Positions 9,185 to 19,146 of a DNA stretch of 64,000 nt are shown here, in pieces. Within the stretch, counting starts at the first letter, position 1. Every line of letters begins with the position of its first letter. The stretch comes from [Flexibacter] sp. ATCC 35103 (GTDB lineage: Bacteria > Bacteroidota > Bacteroidia > Flavobacteriales > Flavobacteriaceae): contig NZ_MTQF01000004.1 in the NCBI RefSeq assembly GCF_001975985.1, positions 403,838-467,837 on the forward strand, given 5' to 3'. Under the pieces are notes generated by a model that searched no databases, was not told the origin of the DNA, and was given only the letters and a program-made list of their open reading frames with translations. Both the position numbers and the translations under genes were made by a program.

Positions 9185-10414
9185 ATGAGATTACACAGAA
9201 ATTTAGTTTATACTACCATCGATTCTTTAAATGCAATTTTCAATGAAGGAGAATATGCAGACAAAGTGGTAGCAAGAGCATTAAAAAAAGACAAACGTTG
9301 GGGAAGTTCTGACAGGAAGTTTGTTGCTGAAACGATATACGAAATTGTTCGTTGGAAACGATTATACGCAGAAATTGCCGAAGTAAAAGAGCCTTTCGAC
9401 AGAGAGAATCTATGGAGAATGTTCGCAGTTTGGGCTGTTTTAAGAGGATATCCTATTCCGGATTGGAAACAACTGGAAGGAACTCCTGAAAGAAAAATAA
9501 AAGGACGTTTTGATGAACTTTCTAAAATCAGAGCATTAAAAGAATCTATTCCGGACTGGATGGATGAATTGGGTGTGAAAGAATTAGGCGAAAAAGTTTG
9601 GGCTACAGAAATTGCTGCTCAAAACCAACCTGCCAAAGTTATTTTAAGAACTAACACACTTAAAGGAACTAAAGAAAGCCTTAGAAATACGTTGATGGAT
9701 TTGAATATTGAAACAGAATATTTGAAAGATCAACCGGAAGCTTTAGTTTTAAAAGAAAGAGCAAATGTATTTTTGACAGATGCTTTTAAACAAGGACTTT
9801 TTGAAGTTCAGGATGCAAACTCACAATTAGTTGCCGGTTTTATGGATGTAAAACCAGGAATGCGTGTTGTAGATACTTGTGCCGGAGCTGGAGGAAAAAC
9901 ATTGCACATTGCTTCTTTAATGGAAAACAAAGGACAATTGATTGCAATGGATTTGTATGAAAGTAAATTGAAGCAATTAAAATTAAGAGCAAAAAGAAAT
10001 GGCGCTTTTAATATTGAATACCGTATCATTGACACTACAAAGGTTATTAAAAAATTACACGAAAAAGCAGATCGTGTTTTAATTGATGCACCATGTAGTG
10101 GTTTAGGAGTTCTTAAAAGAAATCCAGATGCTAAATGGAAATTACAACCTGAGTTTATTGATAACATTCGCAAAGTTCAGGCAGAAGTTTTAGAAAGTTA
10201 TTCTAAGATTGTAAAACCGGGCGGAAAATTAGTTTATGCAACTTGTTCTGTTTTACCATCAGAAAATCAGGAACAAGTAGAAAAATTCTTAAAAACAGAA
10301 ATCGGAAAACAATTTACTTTCATAAAAGATCGTAAAATTTTAGCTTCAGAGTCTGGTTTCGATGGATTTTACATGGCATTATTAGAACGCAAAAATGCTG
10401 TAATAGCTGAATAA
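9185..10414 (+). CDS. RsmB/NOL1/NOP2-family rRNA (cytosine-C5) methyltransferase
   Basis: 409 residues. An N-terminal NusB-like helical domain (about 1-130) is followed by the SAM-binding Rossmann domain: VDTCAGAGGKTLH is motif I, DAPCSGLGVLKRNPDAKW carries motif IV with Cys304, and YATCSVLPSENQEQVEKF carries the second Cys354 of motif VI. These two cysteines are the nucleophile and release residues known in this family. It methylates cytosine in ribosomal RNA, most likely 16S. The exact target position is not determinable. Confidence 0.9.
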   Translation: MRLHRNLVYTTIDSLNAIFNEGEYADKVVARALKKDKRWGSSDRKFVAETIYEIVRWKRLYAEIAEVKEPFDRENLWRMFAVWAVLRGYPIPDWKQLEGTPERKIKGRFDELSKIRALKESIPDWMDELGVKELGEKVWATEIAAQNQPAKVILRTNTLKGTKESLRNTLMDLNIETEYLKDQPEALVLKERANVFLTDAFKQGLFEVQDANSQLVAGFMDVKPGMRVVDTCAGAGGKTLHIASLMENKGQLIAMDLYESKLKQLKLRAKRNGAFNIEYRIIDTTKVIKKLHEKADRVLIDAPCSGLGVLKRNPDAKWKLQPEFIDNIRKVQAEVLESYSKIVKPGGKLVYATCSVLPSENQEQVEKFLKTEIGKQFTFIKDRKILASESGFDGFYMALLERKNAVIAE

Positions 10415-10433
10415 ATTCAACATTACTTTATAA

Positions 10434-10468
10434 AAAAGCCTTTAGAAACAATCTCTAAAGGCTTTTTT
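10434..10468. terminator. Bidirectional hairpin terminator
   Basis: Perfect stem AAAAGCCTTTAGA / TCTAAAGGCTTTT between convergent genes, T run on both strands. Confidence 0.85.
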
Positions 10469-10488
10469 ATTTTCATTATTATATAGTA

Positions 10489-11532
10489 TTACAGCAAACT
10501 TGGTTTACGTAACAACTTTCCGTTTTCATTTTCTTTAAATTTAGGAACAAAAACAATTTCCTTTGGCTTTTCGTATTTATCAAGAACATCAAAAAAGCCT
10601 GAAGCAAAATCCTGCTTTTCGCCTTCGATAACCAAAATCAATTTTTCGCCTAAATTCGTATCAGGAACTCCGGTAACAAAAAATCTCGTGTTTATTTTAC
10701 CAATCAGCTTTGCTTCGATCTGCTCCGGAATTAGCTTTACTCCTCCACTATTTACGACATTATCAATTCGACCCAGGAATATAAATTGATTTTCTCTTAC
10801 TACCTCAACTAAATCATTGGTAACAATAGGCTCTTCAGAAATAGTTGGAACCGTAATAACCAAACATCCACGATCATCCTGGGCAATTTTTACATTTGGT
10901 AAAACTGTAAAAACATTTTCTCCCACTTTCTTTGCTGCAATATGAGTAATGGTTTCAGTCATACCATATGTCTCGTAGACTTCTGTTTTAACTAATGGCA
11001 AAACTTTTTCTTCGAGTGAAGCATCCATTTTAGCTCCGCCAACTATTAATTTTTTAATATTCTTTAGCGCTTCAATAGAATTTTGAACTTGCAAAGGAAC
11101 CATGGCTACAAAATCATAAACTTTTGAATTTAATGCCAATGGATGTGTACTTGGTTCTACAATATCCAGTTCAAGTCCTAAAATTATACTTCGCACCAAC
11201 ATCATTTTACCCGCAATAAATTTTACAGGCAAACAAAGTAAAGCTTTATCTCCGGGCTCTAATCTAAAAAAGTCACCTGTGGCTAAAGCTGACTGAATCA
11301 TAGCTTGCTTTTCTAATTGCACTAATTTTGGTAATCCGGTAGTTCCGGAAGTTCTCATTTCGATATATTCTTTATCATCGAACCAATCCAGTAAAAATTC
11401 ACCAATCGCCTGTTCGTTGCTATTACCTTCTTTTATATAATCATAAGCAACACGGCGCAACTCTTCTGCGTTTAAATGAAAACCATTTATTTTAAAATAA
11501 TTGTGAACATTTTTATGTGTTAAATGTGACAT
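10489..11532 (-). CDS. menE: o-Succinylbenzoate-CoA ligase-like AMP-binding enzyme (menaquinone synthesis)
   Basis: 347 residues, shorter than typical ANL enzymes as usual for Bacteroidetes MenE. The P-loop motif MRTSGTTGLPK is near residue 60, and VYETYGMTETITHIA is the A5 adenylate-binding motif. FLGRIDNVVNSGGVKLIPEQ is the A8 hinge and KLLRKPSLL near the end is the A10 lysine region. It activates o-succinylbenzoate with ATP and CoA. Four bases separate it from the upstream CPBP gene, so the two are one operon. Substrate is assigned by size and pathway likelihood, not by a neighbouring men gene. Confidence 0.75.
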   Translation of the reverse strand: MSHLTHKNVHNYFKINGFHLNAEELRRVAYDYIKEGNSNEQAIGEFLLDWFDDKEYIEMRTSGTTGLPKLVQLEKQAMIQSALATGDFFRLEPGDKALLCLPVKFIAGKMMLVRSIILGLELDIVEPSTHPLALNSKVYDFVAMVPLQVQNSIEALKNIKKLIVGGAKMDASLEEKVLPLVKTEVYETYGMTETITHIAAKKVGENVFTVLPNVKIAQDDRGCLVITVPTISEEPIVTNDLVEVVRENQFIFLGRIDNVVNSGGVKLIPEQIEAKLIGKINTRFFVTGVPDTNLGEKLILVIEGEKQDFASGFFDVLDKYEKPKEIVFVPKFKENENGKLLRKPSLL

Positions 11533-11536
11533 GATA

Positions 11537-12472
11537 TTATTGATTTGAAATTTCTAAAACATTTATTTTACCTGTTAATTTTTCTTTCCAGTTTGTCCAA
11601 TTGTATTTTCTGCTAAAAATAAAAAGCAAAATAGGATAAATCACTACGATAGGAAGTATTACATCAAGACCGGCAGATGGATCTGACATGTCTTTAAAAA
11701 GAGAGTGTGTTTGAAAAACTGACCAATCTGAAGTAACCAGTAAAGCACCAACCAAATTATTGGCAGCATGAAAACCTAAGGCCAATTCTATACCTTCATC
11801 CATAAGGGTAATAACTCCTAAAAATAATCCTGTACCAATATAATAGATCATAATAACGTAACCCATTTTTGTTACTTCCGGATTAAAAACGTGCATTGAA
11901 CCAAATATAAGCGACGTCATCAATAACGGAAACCATCTGTTGTGTGCCAAATTAGCAAATCCCTGCATCAAATAACCTCTAAAAACATATTCTTCGGTAC
12001 TGGTTTGTATTGGAATCAAAATCGCCCCTACAGCAACTAAACATAAAAAAGGAATTAATTTAAAATTCCATATAAAATTCTCAGGAGATTTTAAATATAC
12101 AGCCAGAAAACTTAAAACTGAAAAGAAAGACCATAAGAAAAAAGAAAAACTAACACGTTTCCAATCTACTTTATTTCTTGAGGTTGTAATGGACAAAAAT
12201 GTTTGATGATGCAAATATTTTACGACATAATAAATTCCTGCAAGCGCAAAAGCAAAAGATATCATTACCAGAAACAAGGTCATATTGGGCTCGAATACTT
12301 TCATAACAGCAGCATTATCTGTTGGGAAAACCTCTTTACTGCTAAAAGTTTTATATAACACTGCAACCGAAAAAGGAATCTGACCAATAAATGACGCAAT
12401 AATAATTAAAACGGATCCTATAAGATAGAGCCAAAATTTATTCTGAGGTTTAATTCCTTGTTCTAAAAACAT
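11537..12472 (-). CDS. CPBP-family intramembrane metalloprotease
   Basis: 311 residues with about eight hydrophobic segments. The CPBP/Abi hallmarks are present: TEEYVFRGYLMQG (EExxxR), FGSMHVFN (second motif His) and LGFHAANNLVG (third motif). The family cleaves or anchors prenylated or other membrane substrates by zinc-type glutamate/histidine catalysis; the substrate here is unknown. First gene of a two-gene operon with menE. Confidence 0.85.
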   Translation of the reverse strand: MFLEQGIKPQNKFWLYLIGSVLIIIASFIGQIPFSVAVLYKTFSSKEVFPTDNAAVMKVFEPNMTLFLVMISFAFALAGIYYVVKYLHHQTFLSITTSRNKVDWKRVSFSFFLWSFFSVLSFLAVYLKSPENFIWNFKLIPFLCLVAVGAILIPIQTSTEEYVFRGYLMQGFANLAHNRWFPLLMTSLIFGSMHVFNPEVTKMGYVIMIYYIGTGLFLGVITLMDEGIELALGFHAANNLVGALLVTSDWSVFQTHSLFKDMSDPSAGLDVILPIVVIYPILLFIFSRKYNWTNWKEKLTGKINVLEISNQ

Positions 12473-12586
12473 ATTTATAATAATTTAAAAATGAGAATTC
12501 GATTTGATAAGTAAATCTTATTTTTGGTCTTGCTAAAATACCGATTTTTTAGTTTAATTATCTTACAACACTTTAAATTTAGTAAA

Positions 12587-12931
12587 ATGATACAAATTTA
12601 CCATAATCCTCGTTGCGGAAAATCAAGAAACTGTCTTGCCTTTATTGAGCAAACAAATCAGGAATATGAAATAATCCCTTATTTAACAGAAACTCCAAAT
12701 TTTGATGAATTGAAAAAACTTCTGGAAAAACTAAATCTTCAACCAATTGAATTAGTTCGAATTAAGGAAAAAATCTGGATTGAAAATTATAAAGGAAAAG
12801 AACTCACAAACGAACATATTATTCAGGCTATGATTGATAATCCAATTTTGATTGAACGTCCAATTGTAATAAAAGACGGAAAAGCTATTATAGGCCGGGA
12901 TTTAGATCGTGTAGCCTCTTTTTTAGATTGA
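12587..12931 (+). CDS. ArsC/Spx-family thioredoxin-like protein (arsenate reductase-like)
   Basis: 114 residues from ATG 12587; an earlier in-frame start adds 21 residues that do not fit the family. The N-terminus YHNPRCGKSRN carries the single catalytic cysteine of glutaredoxin-dependent arsenate reductases. LIERPIVIKDGKAIIGR carries the conserved arginine of the C-terminal half. No other ars gene is near, so a detoxification role versus a Spx-like or YfgD-like role cannot be decided. Confidence 0.8.
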   Translation: MIQIYHNPRCGKSRNCLAFIEQTNQEYEIIPYLTETPNFDELKKLLEKLNLQPIELVRIKEKIWIENYKGKELTNEHIIQAMIDNPILIERPIVIKDGKAIIGRDLDRVASFLD

Positions 12932-12985
12932 TTATAAAGAACCATATTAACATATTTTTGTGATTTTCCTCTTTAAACCAAAAGC

Positions 12986-12993
12986 TACATTTG
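12986..12993 (+). promoter_or_regulatory. -7 element for the TonB-dependent receptor gene
   Basis: TACATTTG, perfect Bacteroidetes -7, 33 bp before the ATG at 13027; this placement disfavours the TTG start at 13009. Confidence 0.55.
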
Positions 12994-13026
12994 CGGTCTA
13001 AAAAGTAATTGAAACCAAAAATAACA

Positions 13027-15471
13027 ATGAAAAAAATCAAATTTGCTGTATTGCTTGTATTCTTTCTTACAAGTTTTTACAACTATGCACAACAGGAACC
13101 ACCTGCCAAGAATAAGGTAAAAGTAACGGGAAAAGTTTTCGAAAAAATAAGTAAACAACCCCTTGAATATGCAACAATTTCAATCACTGCGCCCAATGAC
13201 ACCAAAGTTATTGCAGGCGGAATTACAAATCCGAAAGGAGAATTTGATATAGCGGTTGCACCGGGAACTTATGATATAAAAATTGAATTTATTTCGTTTA
13301 AACCTACTGAAATCAAAGGAAGAAACATTCAGGATGATACCAATTTAGGTGTTGTAAATTTATCTGAAGATGCAGCACAATTAAATGAAGTTGTTATACG
13401 TCAGGAAAAATCGACTGTAGAAATAAAACTGGACAAAAAAGTATACAATGTTGGTCAGGATATGATGGTTAAGGGCGGAACAGTAAGTGATGTTCTGGAC
13501 AACGTTCCATCTGTTTCTGTTGATACCGAAGGGAATGTAAGCTTAAGAGGAAGTGATAATATCAGAATATTAATTGACGGAAGACCCTCTAATGCCATCA
13601 ATGTTGCCGAAGCTTTACGCCAGCTTCCAGCTGATGCGATTGACAAAGTAGAAGTAATCACAAACCCATCTGCGCGTTATGATGCTGAGGGTGGATCAGG
13701 GATTATCAATATTATTCTTAAAAAAGGAAAAAATCAAGGCTTCAACGGAACTTTTATTGCCTCAACAGGTCTTCCGGAAACTTATGGTGCAAGTGCCAAT
13801 TTGAATTATAAGACTGAAAAATTGAACTATTTTACTACTGCCGGATATAACTACAGAACAAATGAAGGAGCTGGTTTAACTAATTCTGAATATTTTAATC
13901 CGGACGGTACAACTAAAAACTTCCTTGATGAAGATCGTGATACCAAAAGAACCAGAGAAGGTTTTAACGGTAGAGCTGGTATCGAATGGACTGTTGCACC
14001 AAATACATTCTGGACAAATGCCATTAATTACCAAAAGAATACTGGTGAAGACAGAGATTTAATCAATTATAACAACTTCGATGCCGGTCGCAACTTTACC
14101 GGTTCAACTTATCGTTTAAATACCGGAAATACCGGAAGTGAAAACGTAGAATATACTTCGAACTTAATTAAGAACTTCAACGATAAAGGTCATAAATTAA
14201 CTGCTGATTTATCGATTTCAAGAAATACTGATGACAGTAATAGTGTTATTACAGGTTCTGACGATTTTAACAATACACTAAACAATCAAGTTCAAAAACA
14301 AGTACAATTACAGGCTGATTACGTTTTGCCATTAGGTAAAGGAAGTCAGTTTGAAGCTGGATACAAAGGAAGTTTTGGAGATTTGAATAACGAATATTTT
14401 GTTCGTGATGATCAGGGAGAAGCACTTCCTAATTTATCAAATACCTTAGAATATAAAGAGAACATCAATGCACTTTATGCTTCATATGGTTTTAAAGTTA
14501 ATAAATTCTCTTATTTATTTGGTTTACGTTGGGAAGACACAAACATTCAGGTTAATTTATTAGACACAAACGATTTTAATACTAAAAAATACAACAACTT
14601 GTTTCCAAGTGCATTTATTAGTTATGAAATCTCTGATCAAAGCAATTTTACTGCAAGTTACAGCAAGCGTTTATCAAGACCAAGAGGACGTTTTATGAAT
14701 CCGGCGGTAAACTACTCCAGTAATATCAATATTTTTCAGGGTAATCCAGACTTAGATCCATCTCTTACAGATAAATACGATATAGGATTTATCAAACGCT
14801 GGGATAAAGTAACCTTTAATACCTCAGCATATTTTGAAGACACTAAAGATGTTTTCAGTTTTGTTCGTTCTCCTACGGGCGAAGACGTAAATGGAATTCC
14901 TGTTATTTTGAGCAGACCTATTAACTTAGGAAAAGAGCAAAAATTCGGTTTTGAATTTACACTAAATTATACTCCGTTTAAATGGTGGAAATTAAACAGT
15001 AACTTCAATTTTTACAATGTAAAAACAACTGGAGAAAACAGTTATACAGATGCAAACGGTTTACTTGTTGTACAAAATCTGGACAATCAGGCAAACTCAT
15101 GGTTCGCCAGAATCAACTCAAAAGTAACTTTACCATACAAAATCGACTGGCAATTAACCGGTATGTATAACGGAGAGCAAAAAACGGCTCAGGGTAAAAA
15201 CTTAGGTCAGTTTGGTATGAATACTGCTTTGAGCAAAGATGTCCTAAAAGATAAAGCTACAATTGCTTTTAATATTAGTGATGTTTTCAATTCAAGAATC
15301 ATGAAATCATACACGTATCTAGAGAACCAAACGTCGTATGGAGAAATGCAATTTCGTAAACGTCAGTTCAACTTATCGTTTACCTATCGTTTCAACAAAG
15401 CTAAAAGCGATAGAGAAAAACCGGGAACACCTAAAAATGAAGGTGACGGCGGAGGAGAATTTCCTGGATAA
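13027..15471 (+). CDS. TonB-dependent outer membrane receptor with CarboxypepD-reg domain
   Basis: 814 residues. A signal peptide (about 1-22, ending YNYAQ) is followed by a carboxypeptidase-regulatory-like beta sandwich (VKVTGKVFEKISKQPLEYAT) and a plug domain (VSDVLDNVPSVSVDTEGNVSL, then DAEGGSGIINIILKKG). The rest is the beta barrel, closing with NLSFTYRF and a short Gly/Lys-rich tail. No SusD partner follows, so this belongs to the stand-alone group of outer-membrane-beta-barrel (OmpB family) receptors rather than SusC. Substrate unknown. Confidence 0.85.
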   Translation: MKKIKFAVLLVFFLTSFYNYAQQEPPAKNKVKVTGKVFEKISKQPLEYATISITAPNDTKVIAGGITNPKGEFDIAVAPGTYDIKIEFISFKPTEIKGRNIQDDTNLGVVNLSEDAAQLNEVVIRQEKSTVEIKLDKKVYNVGQDMMVKGGTVSDVLDNVPSVSVDTEGNVSLRGSDNIRILIDGRPSNAINVAEALRQLPADAIDKVEVITNPSARYDAEGGSGIINIILKKGKNQGFNGTFIASTGLPETYGASANLNYKTEKLNYFTTAGYNYRTNEGAGLTNSEYFNPDGTTKNFLDEDRDTKRTREGFNGRAGIEWTVAPNTFWTNAINYQKNTGEDRDLINYNNFDAGRNFTGSTYRLNTGNTGSENVEYTSNLIKNFNDKGHKLTADLSISRNTDDSNSVITGSDDFNNTLNNQVQKQVQLQADYVLPLGKGSQFEAGYKGSFGDLNNEYFVRDDQGEALPNLSNTLEYKENINALYASYGFKVNKFSYLFGLRWEDTNIQVNLLDTNDFNTKKYNNLFPSAFISYEISDQSNFTASYSKRLSRPRGRFMNPAVNYSSNINIFQGNPDLDPSLTDKYDIGFIKRWDKVTFNTSAYFEDTKDVFSFVRSPTGEDVNGIPVILSRPINLGKEQKFGFEFTLNYTPFKWWKLNSNFNFYNVKTTGENSYTDANGLLVVQNLDNQANSWFARINSKVTLPYKIDWQLTGMYNGEQKTAQGKNLGQFGMNTALSKDVLKDKATIAFNISDVFNSRIMKSYTYLENQTSYGEMQFRKRQFNLSFTYRFNKAKSDREKPGTPKNEGDGGGEFPG

Positions 15472-15493
15472 TCTTCAACAAATAATTTATAAG

Positions 15494-15525
15494 AGGACTC
15501 GTGAAAACGGGTCCTTTTTTTTTTG
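15494..15525 (+). terminator. Terminator 1 of a tandem pair
   Basis: Stem AGGACTCGT / ACGGGTCCT with one G-T wobble and a GAAA loop, then ten T. Directly follows the receptor gene. Confidence 0.85.
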
Positions 15526-15541
15526 AGTTAAAAAACATAAA

Positions 15542-15584
15542 GCATAAAAAAAAGGACTCGTAAAAACGGGTCCTTTTTTTATGC
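15542..15584. terminator. Terminator 2 of the tandem pair, bidirectional
   Basis: Near copy of the preceding hairpin (AGGACTCGT / ACGGGTCCT) set in a longer stem whose outer arms are GCATAAAAAAA and TTTTTTTATGC, so T tracts lie on both strands. Probably stops the convergent small gene too. Confidence 0.8.
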
Positions 15585-15597
15585 AGACAATTTAAAA

Positions 15598-15768
15598 TTA
15601 AATTGCTTGTTCTTGTTTCTTTTTTGCTCTTTTCTCTTTGATAAGTTCCCAGCTTGCTCCCGTAACCCAATAAGATACGAAACCAACTAAGAAAAACATC
15701 AACCAAAACCCTATAGTTAGTATGGTCAAGAAAAGTAAAAAACCTAAGTACTGTGAAAATTCAAACAT
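15598..15768 (-). CDS. Small single-pass or two-helix membrane protein
   Basis: 56 residues from the ATG at 15768 (a longer start adds ten residues of poor quality). A hydrophobic stretch spans about residues 8-34 (LGFLLFLTILTIGFWLMFFL) and the C-terminus is strongly basic (KEKRAKKKQEQ). No family recognised. Confidence 0.5.
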   Translation of the reverse strand: MFEFSQYLGFLLFLTILTIGFWLMFFLVGFVSYWVTGASWELIKEKRAKKKQEQAI

Positions 15769-16222
15769 GTTTTCCGGAATTTTTGAATGTAAGCACAAAT
15801 GTATGTTTTATATTTTTCGTTAGCAATAAAATCCAAATCAATTTTCGTAAAATCACAATAATCCGTATATTTAAACTCATTTTAAATAAGGATTTTTTCA
15901 ATTATTATTTAACTATCTAAACTATAAGAACATGAGTATTTTCAGGAGCTATTTCCCGCTATTCGTTACAATCTTTTATGATTTTTAAAGAAAAAACATA
16001 AAAGGATTTCCTCTTCTATCGCGGCTAGGATATACGTTTTTATAAGAAATCTTAAGCATCAGAATCTTAACAGACTTTTAAAGTGAACGAACAAGAGATA
16101 AAATCCATCTTAATCTGCGTCTTTACGAAGTAAATCAGCGTCATCCGCGTTCTATTTACACCAACATTAAACAATCCACATTTCAAATAATAATATATAA
16201 CAACTCACATAAATAAAATAAA
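15769..16222. other. Intergenic region before fumC
   Basis: About 450 bases with no convincing gene. The right half contains a G/C-richer stretch (about 16108-16160) with repeated words such as CTGCGTC and CCGCGTTC that looks like an interspersed repeat. No clear TAnnTTTG element was placed close to fumC. Confidence 0.4.
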
Positions 16223-17608
16223 ATGAAATACAGAATAGAAAAAGACACAATGGGCGAAGTTCAGGTCCCGGCAGATAAATATTGGGGAGCACAAACAGAA
16301 CGTTCCCGAAACAATTTTAAAATTGGCGCTTCGGCATCTATGCCACAGGAAATTATCGAGGGTTTTGCCTATCTTAAAAAAGCTGCTGCTTATGCCAATG
16401 CCGATTTAGGAGTTTTACCAAGCGAGAAACGTGATGCCATTGCCGCAGTTTGTGATGAAATTCTGGCCGGAGAATTAAAAGACGAATTTCCATTGGTAAT
16501 TTGGCAAACCGGTTCTGGAACACAAAGTAATATGAACGTAAACGAAGTCGTCGCCAATCGCGCGCAAGTTTTAAAAGGATTCAATATTGGCGAAGGTGAA
16601 CCTTTTATAAAAGCAAATGACGATGTAAACAAATCACAATCTTCAAACGATACCTTCCCTACTGCCATGCATATTGCAGCGTACAAAATGGTAATTGAAA
16701 CTACTATTCCAGGTGTAGAAAAACTTCACGCTACTTTATCAGCAAAAGCAACCGAATTTGAAGCTGTTGTAAAAATTGGCCGTACACATCTTATGGACGC
16801 TACTCCACTCACATTAGGACAAGAAATTTCAGGATATGCTGCTCAATTGTCTTTTGGATTAAAAGCATTAAAAAATACTTTAGCACATTTATCTGAAATC
16901 GCTTTGGGCGGAACCGCTGTAGGAACCGGATTAAATACCCCAAAAGGATACGACGTAAAAGTTGCCGAATATATTGCAAAATTCACAAATCTCCCTTTCG
17001 TTACTGCCGAAAATAAATTTGAAGCACTTGCAGCACACGATGCAATTGTAGAAACTCATGGAGCATTAAAACAACTGGCTGTTTCGCTAAACAAAATAGC
17101 AAATGATATTAGAATGCTGGCATCAGGACCACGTTCCGGAATTGGAGAAATTCATATTCCAGAAAATGAACCGGGATCTTCTATCATGCCCGGAAAAGTA
17201 AATCCAACACAATGCGAAGCTTTAACAATGGTTTGTGCCCAGGTTATTGGTAACGATATGGCCATTGCTGTTGGTGGAATGCAAGGACATTATGAGCTAA
17301 ATGTTTTTAAACCTGTTATGGCGGCTAACTTTTTGCAATCAGCACGTTTATTAGGCGATGCCTGTGTTTCATTTGACGAACATTGCGCTCAGGGAATTGA
17401 ACCTAACTACAAACGCATCAAAGAATTAGTAGATAATTCATTGATGTTGGTTACTGCCTTAAACACAAAAATAGGATATTACAAAGCAGCTGAAATTGCA
17501 CAAACCGCTCACAAAAACGGAACAACTCTTAAAGATGAAGCCGTTCGTTTGGGTTATGTGACTCCGGAAGATTTTGATGCCTGGGTAAAACCGGAGGAAA
17601 TGGTATAA
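16223..17608 (+). CDS. fumC: Fumarate hydratase class II
   Basis: 461 residues, standard length. Family markers are the N-terminal [13 protein letters not shown], the [14 protein letters not shown] active-site region, [16 protein letters not shown], and the fumarase/aspartase signature [15 protein letters not shown] near residue 317 with its catalytic-loop serine. It interconverts fumarate and malate in the TCA cycle; it is the oxygen-stable, iron-free type. Monocistronic. Confidence 0.97.
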   Translation: MKYRIEKDTMGEVQVPADKYWGAQTERSRNNFKIGASASMPQEIIEGFAYLKKAAAYANADLGVLPSEKRDAIAAVCDEILAGELKDEFPLVIWQTGSGTQSNMNVNEVVANRAQVLKGFNIGEGEPFIKANDDVNKSQSSNDTFPTAMHIAAYKMVIETTIPGVEKLHATLSAKATEFEAVVKIGRTHLMDATPLTLGQEISGYAAQLSFGLKALKNTLAHLSEIALGGTAVGTGLNTPKGYDVKVAEYIAKFTNLPFVTAENKFEALAAHDAIVETHGALKQLAVSLNKIANDIRMLASGPRSGIGEIHIPENEPGSSIMPGKVNPTQCEALTMVCAQVIGNDMAIAVGGMQGHYELNVFKPVMAANFLQSARLLGDACVSFDEHCAQGIEPNYKRIKELVDNSLMLVTALNTKIGYYKAAEIAQTAHKNGTTLKDEAVRLGYVTPEDFDAWVKPEEMV

Positions 17609-17627
17609 AAAAGTTTTCAGTTTTTAT

Positions 17628-17695
17628 TCTCAGTTTTCAGTTCTTCTAATTGGTCAAACTTTGTTAAAGTTCTGCACTGAGACTGAAAACTGAGA
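17628..17695. terminator. Long-loop inverted repeat between convergent genes
   Basis: Perfect 14-bp inverted repeat TCTCAGTTTTCAGT (17628-17641) and its complement (17682-17695), separated by 40 bp and ending in TTTTT. Probable bidirectional terminator, though the loop is unusually long. Confidence 0.5.
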
Positions 17696-17703
17696 CTTTT
17701 TAC

Positions 17704-18906
17704 TTATTTCCCGTCTACATAATCTTGCAGATAACTAAATCTTTCTGTTAATTTTCCTTTTTCTGTAATTTTGGCGCGTTTTAGGATTCCGTCTTTATCA
17801 TCATTAAAGAAAGCTGGAATCACGTATTCCATAAATTGTTCTCCAAAACCTTCACTGGCATCTTTTGGAATTTCACATGGTAAATTATCCACTGCCATTA
17901 CTACAACTGCCGCCGGATGAAAAACCTCAACTTCTCTATCTTCCAAAGGAAAATATCCGTAGATAGGTTCTTCAATTGTCGAAGAACGCAATGTACAAGC
18001 GATTGGCCCTTTTACATCACAAGAAATATCAGCAACGACTTTTAGTTTACAATCACTGGCATTCAGCATTTCTCTGGTTAAAATCATTGGCGCGCCGCTA
18101 GCATAAAAATGTCCTGCAAAATAAATATCCGATACTTTCGTAAACTTTTCAAAGTCAGAAACATATTCGTCCGGATGTGCTACAAAATCATTAAAATCAA
18201 TAACTTCTCCATCTATTCGTTTATTGTATTCTAAAACATCTAGCTGAACATAAACTGGCTGAGCATAATTTTTGCTTAAATAATTCTCAATCGTAATTTC
18301 TTTTACTTTAATAGCATCGAGAATTTCTTTTGCCCCGCTGCCCACTTTTCCGGTTCCGGTAAGTACAAATTTTAATGCCGGCAAATTGATACGTTTCAAG
18401 TGCATAATCAAGGCATCTTTTCCTGCAAGAGTTTCTGCTTTGGGTAATTTAAACAATTCGAATTTTATTCCAAAAGCACGAATTCCGTTATAAACACCAA
18501 CCATTCCGGCATATTTACCAAAACCTATTAAACGACGATTTTGATCATCAACAATTGTTTCATGATCATAAAGGTCAATATTTTTTTCTAAAATTGCTTT
18601 TATCAACTTCTGATTATAAGGCTGTTTCTTTATGGTATGAGAAAAAAAGAAATAGGCTTTATTTGGAATCAAATTTTCAACAGGAACTTCTTTTACGCCA
18701 AATAGTACATCACATTCAGAAACGTCATCTGTAATCGTAATTCCCATACTTTTATATTGAACATCCGAAAAAATCCTAATATCCGAACTCTCTACCTCTA
18801 TAACAGCATCATGATATGTTTGTTTAAGTTTTGCAAGTTCATTTGGTGAAAATACAACACGTCTGTCCGGCGGACTTTTTCTTTCTTTTATAATTCCAAA
18901 TTTCAT
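17704..18906 (-). CDS. Alanine dehydrogenase/PNT- or saccharopine dehydrogenase-type NAD(P)-dependent oxidoreductase
   Basis: 400 residues. The N-terminal domain opens with the AlaDH/PNT pattern GIIKERKSPPDRRVVFSP (RRV contacts the substrate carboxylate in this superfamily) and includes FFSHTIKKQPYNQ. The nucleotide-binding domain contains FVLTGTGKVGSGAKEIL, a GxGxxG fingerprint. C-terminal half includes VVADISCDVKGPIACTLR, as in lysine-forming saccharopine dehydrogenases. The exact amino acid substrate is undecided. Monocistronic. Confidence 0.75.
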   Translation of the reverse strand: MKFGIIKERKSPPDRRVVFSPNELAKLKQTYHDAVIEVESSDIRIFSDVQYKSMGITITDDVSECDVLFGVKEVPVENLIPNKAYFFFSHTIKKQPYNQKLIKAILEKNIDLYDHETIVDDQNRRLIGFGKYAGMVGVYNGIRAFGIKFELFKLPKAETLAGKDALIMHLKRINLPALKFVLTGTGKVGSGAKEILDAIKVKEITIENYLSKNYAQPVYVQLDVLEYNKRIDGEVIDFNDFVAHPDEYVSDFEKFTKVSDIYFAGHFYASGAPMILTREMLNASDCKLKVVADISCDVKGPIACTLRSSTIEEPIYGYFPLEDREVEVFHPAAVVVMAVDNLPCEIPKDASEGFGEQFMEYVIPAFFNDDKDGILKRAKITEKGKLTERFSYLQDYVDGK

Positions 18907-19146
18907 TTATAGCTGATTAAAATAATTATTAATATAACTTTTTAAGTTCAATTTGTTTCAAATATAACAAATTTAGTTAAAGTTTTGTTGTTAAAATACA
19001 ATTTAGAATGTTTTGAAACCGTTAGAAGCTGACTTACAATCAACTAATTAAACAAAGTCTTAATTTTTTGTTAAAAAAACGTTTGCAATAATCGAAAAAT
19101 GCCAAAACATAAATATTGAATTCTATATATTTGTTTTTAAAGAACG

